Positions 5,875-10,860 of a stretch of 10,860 nt of DNA are shown piece after piece. Under the pieces are notes generated by a model. The model ran no database searches. It was not told the DNA's origin and saw only the letters and a program-made list of their open reading frames with translations. How positions within the stretch are numbered: the first letter of the stretch is position 1; each line of letters opens with the position of its first letter. Origin of the DNA: JANWLD01 sp035700225 (GTDB taxonomy: Bacteria; Patescibacteriota; Saccharimonadia; Saccharimonadales; 2-12-FULL-41-12); contig DASSOT010000002.1 in NCBI GenBank assembly GCA_035700225.1, positions 1-10,860 on the forward strand, given 5' to 3'. A program made the position numbers and the translations under genes.

Positions 5875-6525
5875 ATGCGAAGTAAATATTTGGCTACGGG
5901 ACTAGCGATAGCAACAGGAATATTCGGTGTCGGTTGTGGCGCTGAAAAAGGACCGGAGCAGACATTTAAGGTTGGTAGCGGAGGCTGGTTCAAGGTAGAA
6001 GAAGACATACCCCAGCATTTTTCAAACCCTTCTACATCCATACTAAGGGCTGGTCAGACCTGCGTTATTGATCGCGGGGCAGAACTGGTACTTAAGGACG
6101 GTAGTATATTTTACGAAAACGATAATGCATTAGGAACTGAATGTCCGGATGGTGCAGAGCTTAGAATGACTAAAAAACAAGCCCAAACCCAGGATAAACA
6201 ATACCGGGCTTTCGCAACTGAACGTCGGCAGGTTACATCACAGGTTGCGAAAATGCATGGTGGAATCGGTCCTAGGAAGCCAGCAGGCAGGGGCTGGGTC
6301 GAAGTAGTAAACCCAGAACCTATAAGGCAAAGATATAGTGGCGTAGCTGGAACACCTGATCATGAAAACTTAGTCTATGGTGATGAATGTGCGCTCAATG
6401 GCGAGGTAAAACCCATAGGCCACCTCACCACAGGACAAACTGTCATGCGTGTTATCTACCCCGAGCAACTTGGCACCAGCTGTCCTAGCGGTGTACTGTA
6501 TCTCGATCCTCCTGGCGCCCGTTAA
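5875..6525 (+). CDS. Putative secreted lipoprotein with two tandem copies of a cysteine-containing unit
   Basis: Not recognised as a known family. The 216-residue protein opens with a basic n-region (MRSKY), a hydrophobic stretch and a lipobox-like FGVGC with C21 as the likely lipidated cysteine, so it should be anchored outside the membrane. The mature part appears to be a divergent duplication. Unit 1 (about 35-98) and unit 2 (about 138-211) share the order G.GW..V, a Ser after an aromatic residue, G..C, and LGT.CP.G..L. Each unit has two cysteines: C63/C90 and C172/C203. A Gln/Lys/Arg-rich linker joins them. The paired cysteines could form one disulfide per unit, or bind a ligand or metal. 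AGG, ATA and GGA codons are commoner than in uvrA or obg, hinting at a different origin. The strong promoter and AGAAGGAG support expression. Function is unknown. Confidence 0.75.
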   Translation: MRSKYLATGLAIATGIFGVGCGAEKGPEQTFKVGSGGWFKVEEDIPQHFSNPSTSILRAGQTCVIDRGAELVLKDGSIFYENDNALGTECPDGAELRMTKKQAQTQDKQYRAFATERRQVTSQVAKMHGGIGPRKPAGRGWVEVVNPEPIRQRYSGVAGTPDHENLVYGDECALNGEVKPIGHLTTGQTVMRVIYPEQLGTSCPSGVLYLDPPGAR

Positions 6526-6538
6526 TTTCTAATAACAC

Positions 6539-6567
6539 TGGAAAAATTCAAAAAAATAAGCTATACT
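6539..6567 (+). promoter_or_regulatory. Promoter of uvrA
   Basis: TGGAAA (6539-6544), a 17-bp spacer and TATACT (6562-6567) give 4/6 and 5/6 matches. The expected start is near 6574, leaving a short leader with AGAGGG (6583-6588) just before ATG 6592. No LexA-type operator is evident. Confidence 0.5.
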
Positions 6568-6591
6568 ATTTGCCCTGATGAAAGAGGGTAA

Positions 6592-9402
6592 ATGGAATTC
6601 ATAGAGGTTAAAGGTGCCCGCGAGCACAACTTAAAAAATATAAACGTCAGCATACCCAGGAACAAACTGATAGTCATAACCGGTCTTTCCGGTTCGGGCA
6701 AGTCCAGCTTGGCCTTTGACACTATCTACGCCGAGGGTCAGAGGCGTTATGTAGAATCATTGAGCGCGTATGCCCGGCAGTTTTTAGGACTGATGGAAAA
6801 GCCGGACGTTGACCAGATAGACGGTCTGAGTCCGGCCATATCAATAGACCAGAAGTCTACCAGCCGGAACCCGCGCAGTACGGTGGCTACGGTAACAGAG
6901 ATATATGATTATCTAAGGCTTCTTTATGCCCGCACGGGCGTGCCGCACTGTCCGGTATGCGGCAAGACCGTGTCACGCCAGACCCCGACAATGATAGTCG
7001 ACCAGGTAACGAGAGGTATGCCCGAAAAGGCCAGGTTGCTGGTGATGGCGCCGGTTGTCATAGATAAAAAAGGCCAGTTCGAGCATATACCCGAACAGTT
7101 CCAGCGCAGGGGCTTTGTGCGTGCCCGCGTGGACGGCGTGGTTTATTCTCTGGATGAATGGCCTGAGCTGGACAAAAACTACAAACACAACATAGAGATA
7201 GTAGTAGATCGATTGATAAATGATGATGAGAGTAAGGGCCGGTTGGCTCAAAGCATAGAACAGGCGCTGGAGATAGCCGAAGGCCGGCTACTCGTACAGG
7301 ACGCGGATAGCAAGCAGGAACATAAATACAGCCTTATGTACGCTTGTGTTGACCATCCCGAAGTAACGATTCCGGAGCTGGAACCGCGCACCTTCAGCTT
7401 TAACAGCCCGCACGGGGCATGCCCGGTCTGTACAGGATTAGGCAACCGGCTGGAAGTGGAGCCGGACCTGGTCATACCCAACGGCAGGCTGACGATAGCG
7501 GAAGGCGCTATCCGGCCTTTCAATAGAGTTACCTCGGACGCATGGTACATGAAGAAGATGCAGGCTGTAGCTGACAGATTCGGATTTTCCATACATGTCC
7601 CGACCGGCCAGCTGAAGAAAGAAGACCTGGACAGGATACTTTACGGCACCGGCGATGAAACTTACCGGATAAAGATGGGGCCGGGCCGGCATTTTGATAC
7701 GACATATGAAGGCGTGATTCCAAACCTGGAACGCAGGCATAAAGAAACGGAAAGTGATTTCATGCGCAGGGATATCGAACGGTTCATGAAGGAACGCCCC
7801 TGCCACGCCTGCGAAGGCCGGCGCCTGAAACCGGAAGTCCTGGCCATAACCGTGCATGGGAAAAACATCATGGAAGTCTGCAATCACTCCATAGACGAGG
7901 CCTTGAAATTTTTTGACGGCTTGAAACTTAACGAATCCGAGCTGAAGATAGCCAGCCAGATACTCAAAGAAATAAAAGCGCGGTTAAAATTCCTGCAGGA
8001 TGTGGGGTTGAACTACTTAAGCCTAACCAGAAGCGCTGTATCACTTAGCGGCGGCGAGGCGCAGAGAATCCGCCTGGCGACACAGATAGGAAGCGGCCTG
8101 CAAGGCGTGCTTTATGTTCTGGATGAACCAAGCATAGGTCTGCATCAGCGCGACAATACCCGGCTTATCAACACCCTTTGCCATCTGCGCGATATCGGCA
8201 ACACGGTCGTGATAGTAGAACACGATGAAGAAACTATCCGGACTGCCGACCATGTGTTGGACATCGGTCCGGGCGCAGGCGTGCACGGCGGCAAAGTGGT
8301 CGCCGAAGGAACGCCGGACAAGGTGGCCAAAAACAAGGACAGCGTCACCGGCCAATACCTCAGCGGCAAAAAAGAAATAGCGGTGCCAAAGAAAAGACGG
8401 CAGGGTAACGGCAAGAAACTTTCCGTGATAGGTGCCGGTGAAAACAACCTCAAGAACATCAATGTCGATATCCCATTAGGCCAGCTTGTGGTAGTGACCG
8501 GCGTTTCCGGTTCCGGCAAGTCCAGCCTCATAAATGACATCTTGGCGAAAGAATTGCAAGCACGGCTGATGCGAGCCCATACGGTTCCCGGAAAACATGA
8601 AGAAGTACAGGGCTTGGAAAATCTGGACAAAGTGATAGTTATCGACCAGTCGCCCATCGGACGGACCCCGCGTTCAAACCCGGCTACATACACAGGGCTT
8701 TTCACGCCTATCCGAGAGCTGTTCGCCGGCCTGCCGGAAGCCAAACTGCGCGGATATTCCGCTGGTCGGTTCAGCTTCAACGTCCGCGGCGGCAGGTGCG
8801 AAAACTGCGCCGGAGACGGCATCATCAAGATAGAAATGCACTTCCTGCCCGACGTTTATGTTCCCTGCGAAGAGTGTAAGGGTAAACGCTACAACCGCGA
8901 GGCGCTGGAAATTCACTACAAAGGAAAGAGTATCAGCGATGTTTTGAGTATGACATGCGAAACCGCCCTGGAATTCTTCGGTAACATCCCGAGCGTAGCG
9001 AAAAAACTTCAGACTTTGGTCGATGTCGGTCTTGGCTACATCACGCTCGGCCAATCCGCCACTACATTGAGCGGCGGCGAAGCGCAGAGGATAAAGCTGG
9101 CTACGGAACTTTCGCGGCGCTCCACGGGCAGGACATTATATGTGCTCGATGAGCCGACAACAGGTCTGCACATGGCGGATGTAGATAAGCTTCTGCATGT
9201 GCTGGGCGCGTTGGTGGATACCGGCAACAGCATGATAGTCATTGAGCATAACTTGGATGTCATAAAGTCCGCCGACCATGTGATTGACCTCGGCCCGGAA
9301 GGTGGCGACGGAGGCGGCAAGATAATCGCCGAAGGCACGCCGGAAGCGGTGGCAAAGAACAAAAACAGCTTCACTGGACAGTTTTTAGCAGATATTTTAT
9401 AA
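6592..9402 (+). CDS. uvrA: UvrABC excinuclease subunit A
   Basis: UvrA is the DNA damage sensor of nucleotide excision repair; it dimerises, loads UvrB at lesions and uses two ABC ATPase modules. The 936 residues match the family's usual length of about 940. Walker A motifs are GLSGSGKSS (31-39) and GVSGSGKSS (637-645). ABC signatures LSGGEAQRI occur at 485 and 826, each followed by YVLDEP (Walker B). The C-terminal zinc module is C736-x2-C739-x19-C759-x2-C762. The insertion-domain module reads C252-x2-H255 then C277-x2-C280, so one ligand is His instead of the common Cys. Further conserved CxxC pairs are at 120/123 and 404/407. The start ATG has AGAGGG only 3 nt away, a short but workable spacing. 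The stop codon lies inside the -10 box of the next gene's promoter. Confidence 0.98.
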   Translation: MEFIEVKGAREHNLKNINVSIPRNKLIVITGLSGSGKSSLAFDTIYAEGQRRYVESLSAYARQFLGLMEKPDVDQIDGLSPAISIDQKSTSRNPRSTVATVTEIYDYLRLLYARTGVPHCPVCGKTVSRQTPTMIVDQVTRGMPEKARLLVMAPVVIDKKGQFEHIPEQFQRRGFVRARVDGVVYSLDEWPELDKNYKHNIEIVVDRLINDDESKGRLAQSIEQALEIAEGRLLVQDADSKQEHKYSLMYACVDHPEVTIPELEPRTFSFNSPHGACPVCTGLGNRLEVEPDLVIPNGRLTIAEGAIRPFNRVTSDAWYMKKMQAVADRFGFSIHVPTGQLKKEDLDRILYGTGDETYRIKMGPGRHFDTTYEGVIPNLERRHKETESDFMRRDIERFMKERPCHACEGRRLKPEVLAITVHGKNIMEVCNHSIDEALKFFDGLKLNESELKIASQILKEIKARLKFLQDVGLNYLSLTRSAVSLSGGEAQRIRLATQIGSGLQGVLYVLDEPSIGLHQRDNTRLINTLCHLRDIGNTVVIVEHDEETIRTADHVLDIGPGAGVHGGKVVAEGTPDKVAKNKDSVTGQYLSGKKEIAVPKKRRQGNGKKLSVIGAGENNLKNINVDIPLGQLVVVTGVSGSGKSSLINDILAKELQARLMRAHTVPGKHEEVQGLENLDKVIVIDQSPIGRTPRSNPATYTGLFTPIRELFAGLPEAKLRGYSAGRFSFNVRGGRCENCAGDGIIKIEMHFLPDVYVPCEECKGKRYNREALEIHYKGKSISDVLSMTCETALEFFGNIPSVAKKLQTLVDVGLGYITLGQSATTLSGGEAQRIKLATELSRRSTGRTLYVLDEPTTGLHMADVDKLLHVLGALVDTGNSMIVIEHNLDVIKSADHVIDLGPEGGDGGGKIIAEGTPEAVAKNKNSFTGQFLADIL

Positions 9403-9403
9403 T
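9375..9403 (+). promoter_or_regulatory. Strong promoter giving a leaderless mRNA for the 139-residue orphan
   Basis: TGGACA (9375-9380), 17 bp, TATAAT (9398-9403). The -10 ends 7 nt before the A of ATG 9410, the normal distance to the transcription start. There is no Shine-Dalgarno in the intervening ATTTTC. The promoter is embedded in the last codons and stop of uvrA. Confidence 0.65.
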
Positions 9404-9409
9404 ATTTTC

Positions 9410-9829
9410 ATGGTGTCAAACGAGGAGGCCAGGGAAAAACTCGAAGTCCTGAGCGTAGGAGCCTACGAAGAGCTGGACCGCTCTTTGGATGACAACGACG
9501 AAGATATGGATCGTGCTGTACCGCAAGTGATAATTATCGGCGATGCGCACGCACAGCTAGGCGCTGATAGTGGCAAGCGTTCAGAATCCGTAGAAATGTG
9601 CGCTCATTCATTGTCCGAACTGGCGGCACAAGCCGTCAGGCTTAAACGGGTTTCGCCGAGCATTACCAAGCTAGTCTGGCTAAGTTCAGAACACATGGGG
9701 ATACTCGCGCAACTTAGAGAAGAAGCGAGGGAAGAACTCTTTTTACGAAATCCGCAATACCATGGCAAACGCCTTGGCCGCGAATATGCCAAAGCTGTCG
9801 CTACAGGCCGGCTAGCGCTTTGGAAATAA
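9410..9829 (+). CDS. Uncharacterised 139-residue soluble protein
   Basis: Not recognised. Residues 1-35 are strongly acidic (EELDRSLDDNDEDMD). They are followed by a short hydrophobic strand PQVIIIGD (about 38-45), an Asp-Ala-His, then a helical stretch MCAHSLSELAAQAVRLKR. The C-terminal half is charged and helical (LREEAREELF), ending in basic GKRLGREYAKAVATGR. There is no signal peptide, membrane span or metal-binding cluster. The evidence for a real gene is the near-consensus promoter set at leaderless distance from the ATG, codon use like that of uvrA, and a frame filling the gap between uvrA and dedA. Its 3' end overlaps the convergent dedA by 18 nt. The position gives no functional hint beyond possible read-through from uvrA. 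Confidence 0.7.
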   Translation: MVSNEEAREKLEVLSVGAYEELDRSLDDNDEDMDRAVPQVIIIGDAHAQLGADSGKRSESVEMCAHSLSELAAQAVRLKRVSPSITKLVWLSSEHMGILAQLREEAREELFLRNPQYHGKRLGREYAKAVATGRLALWK

Positions 9830-10441
9830 TTTTTCTTTGATTTTTTGGCGGGCTTTCGGATCGCCAACTATGTGATACACAGTCGGGCTGAACGTAACCA
9901 CGGTCGCCAGCAATATAACCGGCAGTATATATTTGTCCAGGTTCGGTATCTGTTGCCCGAAATAGTAACCGAGAAGCGTTACGCCCGCGGCCCATATACC
10001 GCTTCCTAAGACGTTATAGAACATGAATTTTGCCGGGTTCATCCTGCCTATTCCGGCAACCACCGGGGCGAAAGTACGGATTATCGGAAAGAATCTGGCC
10101 AGCACGATGGTCTTGCCACCGTGTCTTTCATAGAAATCCTCGCTTTTTATGACGTATTCCCGTCGGAATATTATCCCTTCTTCCTTTTTGAACAATCTAG
10201 GCCCTGCTTTACGTCCGATTATATATCCCGAAAGCCCGCCCAGGATTGCGGATATTATCACTACGGAAATCAAGGTTACTATGTCGAATTCGCCCCCGGC
10301 TGAGAGTATGCCGGCCGCAAGCAACAAGGTATCGCCTGGAAAGAAAAAGCCGAACAGCAGGCCGCTCTCGGCAAAGACCATAAAAGCTATTAGCACCAGC
10401 CCGCCGCTGGCAATCAGTTCGTTGGGATCAAGCCAAGACAT
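9812..10441 (-). CDS. DedA/VTT-domain family integral membrane protein
   Basis: DedA-family proteins are polytopic inner-membrane proteins linked to lipid carrier recycling (undecaprenyl phosphate or phospholipid flipping) and to membrane homeostasis. The 209 residues carry the family pattern: an N-terminal hydrophobic hairpin with FAESGLLFGFFFPGDT (E25, D37), a glycine-rich GGLSGYIIGRKAG (68-80), then FYERHGGKTIVLARFFPIIRTFAPVVAGIGRM (about 103-134) with R116 and R122 in the conserved block. Two more hydrophobic segments follow (about 139-161 and 171-190), and a basic tail ends KEKLFPKR. The start is ATG on the minus strand at 10441-10439, with no Shine-Dalgarno but a TGTTATAAT element 8 nt upstream. 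It is transcribed divergently from L25 and overlaps the orphan gene at its 3' end. Family is secure; substrate is unassigned. Confidence 0.93.
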   Translation of the reverse strand: MSWLDPNELIASGGLVLIAFMVFAESGLLFGFFFPGDTLLLAAGILSAGGEFDIVTLISVVIISAILGGLSGYIIGRKAGPRLFKKEEGIIFRREYVIKSEDFYERHGGKTIVLARFFPIIRTFAPVVAGIGRMNPAKFMFYNVLGSGIWAAGVTLLGYYFGQQIPNLDKYILPVILLATVVTFSPTVYHIVGDPKARQKIKEKLFPKR

Positions 10442-10449
10442 TGATTATG

Positions 10450-10458
10450 ATTATAACA
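10450..10458 (-). promoter_or_regulatory. Extended -10 promoter of dedA, leaderless or nearly so
   Basis: On the minus strand TGTTATAAT (10458-10450) repeats exactly the element upstream of obg. The start ATG begins 9 nt beyond the hexamer, so the mRNA would have a leader of 0-2 nt. The hexamer at the -35 distance (AAATAT) is poor. Confidence 0.5.
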
Positions 10459-10479
10459 GGTGTTAAGCAGAAATATTTA

Positions 10480-10488
10480 TGATATAAT
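10480..10488 (+). promoter_or_regulatory. Extended -10 promoter of the L25 gene
   Basis: TGATATAAT is an extended -10 with a consensus hexamer (10483-10488). The -35 region (GTGTTA, 10460-10465) is weak. The expected start is near 10495, giving a leader of about 20 nt containing GAAAGG (10498-10503), 11 nt before ATG 10515. The dedA and L25 promoters face away from each other within about 40 bp. Confidence 0.5.
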
Positions 10489-10514
10489 TGTCAAAACGAA
10501 AGGTTTGTTAATTT

Positions 10515-10860
10515 ATGTCAAATGATATAACTCTGACTGCCCAAAAAAGAGAAGTTCTGGGCAAGCAAGTCAAAAAACTGCGTACGGACGGTTTTACTCC
10601 GGCCGTTATTCATGAACGGGGCAAAGATTCATTGTACGTATCCGTCCCGGCTCTGGAATTCCAGAAGGCTTTCAGCTCCGCCGGCAAACATCATGCCATC
10701 AAGGTTGATGTAGGCGGCAAGAAATACACCACGCTCATCAAAGAAGTCGTCAACGCTCCGGCAAGCAGTTCCGTATTGCACGCCGTGTTTCAAGCCATCA
10801 AAGAAGACGAAACCGTTACGGCCGAGATACCCTTGAGGCTGGTAGGCGAGATTCCGGCGG
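10515..10860 (+). CDS. rplY: Ribosomal protein bL25 (CTC/TL5 type), N-terminal part
   Basis: The gene runs off the right edge; 115 codons are visible. bL25 binds 5S rRNA in the 50S subunit. The N-terminal domain follows the family closely: LTAQKREVLGKQVKKLRTDGFTPAVIHERGKDS (about 5-38), with the family's K-R-E-x-x-G-K and x-x-P-A-V-I patterns. The VDVGGKKYTTLIKEV strand pair and a histidine-containing VLHAVFQAI come next. Residues after about 95 (KEDETVTAEIPLRLVGEIPA) begin the C-terminal beta domain, so this is the long CTC/TL5 type and not the short 94-residue E. coli form. The start ATG has GAAAGG upstream and its own extended -10 promoter. Confidence 0.94.
   Translation, partial: MSNDITLTAQKREVLGKQVKKLRTDGFTPAVIHERGKDSLYVSVPALEFQKAFSSAGKHHAIKVDVGGKKYTTLIKEVVNAPASSSVLHAVFQAIKEDETVTAEIPLRLVGEIPA

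Noticed and set aside
8145..8828. Minus-strand 227-codon ORF inside uvrA
   Set aside because: It is a shadow of a well-matched UvrA reading frame, with low-complexity Ser/Pro composition and no promoter or ribosome site.
10121..10466. Plus-strand ORFs of 60 and 105 codons
   Set aside because: Both are antisense shadows of dedA, with no supporting start signals.

Overview
The window reads as ordinary chromosome from a small-genome, compact bacterium. It is most likely a member of the Candidate Phyla Radiation, and Saccharibacteria (TM7) is the best guess. This rests on inference: a membrane-anchored LysM-CHAP surface protein beside mltG, an E. coli-type exonuclease I outside its usual hosts, leaderless-looking promoters, overlapping convergent genes and several short unrecognised proteins. 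No stop codon is reassigned in any recognisable gene. Base composition is near 50% GC apart from an AT-richer stretch at about 5453-5874. I see no rRNA, tRNA, CRISPR array, insertion sequence or phage gene.

Layout. At 1-444 is the 3' end of mltG (peptidoglycan lytic transglycosylase). At 640-1776 is a membrane-anchored protein with two LysM modules and a CHAP amidase domain. Its N-terminus requires a rare start codon, with ATT at 640 favoured. At 1803-1980 is a long, structured region ahead of obg (1981-3249, ribosome-assembly GTPase, TTG start). At 3273-3998 is a divergent nitrilase-superfamily protein that keeps the E-K-C triad, followed after 8 bp by sbcB/exonuclease I (4007-5452). At 5399-5737, on the minus strand, is a small, very basic single-pass membrane protein that overlaps the sbcB tail. 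A divergent promoter pair separates it from a secreted lipoprotein built of two tandem copies of one cysteine-containing unit (5875-6525). At 6592-9402 is full-length uvrA, then a 139-residue protein of unknown function (9410-9829), then dedA on the minus strand (9812-10441). From 10515 to the window edge is the 5' part of the ribosomal protein L25/CTC gene.

How the genes fit together. mltG and the LysM-CHAP protein both act on the cell wall. sbcB and uvrA are DNA repair genes that flank the small membrane-protein/lipoprotein island. obg and L25 serve the ribosome. The most unusual features are regulatory. Several promoters place the -10 box so that transcription would begin at or next to the start codon (3273, 9410, 10441, and a possible upstream ORF at 1803). 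obg has a long, hairpin-rich upstream region. Two pairs of convergent genes overlap at their 3' ends. The least-described proteins are the duplicated lipoprotein, the basic membrane protein and the 139-residue orphan. I did not find a clear new multi-gene system.
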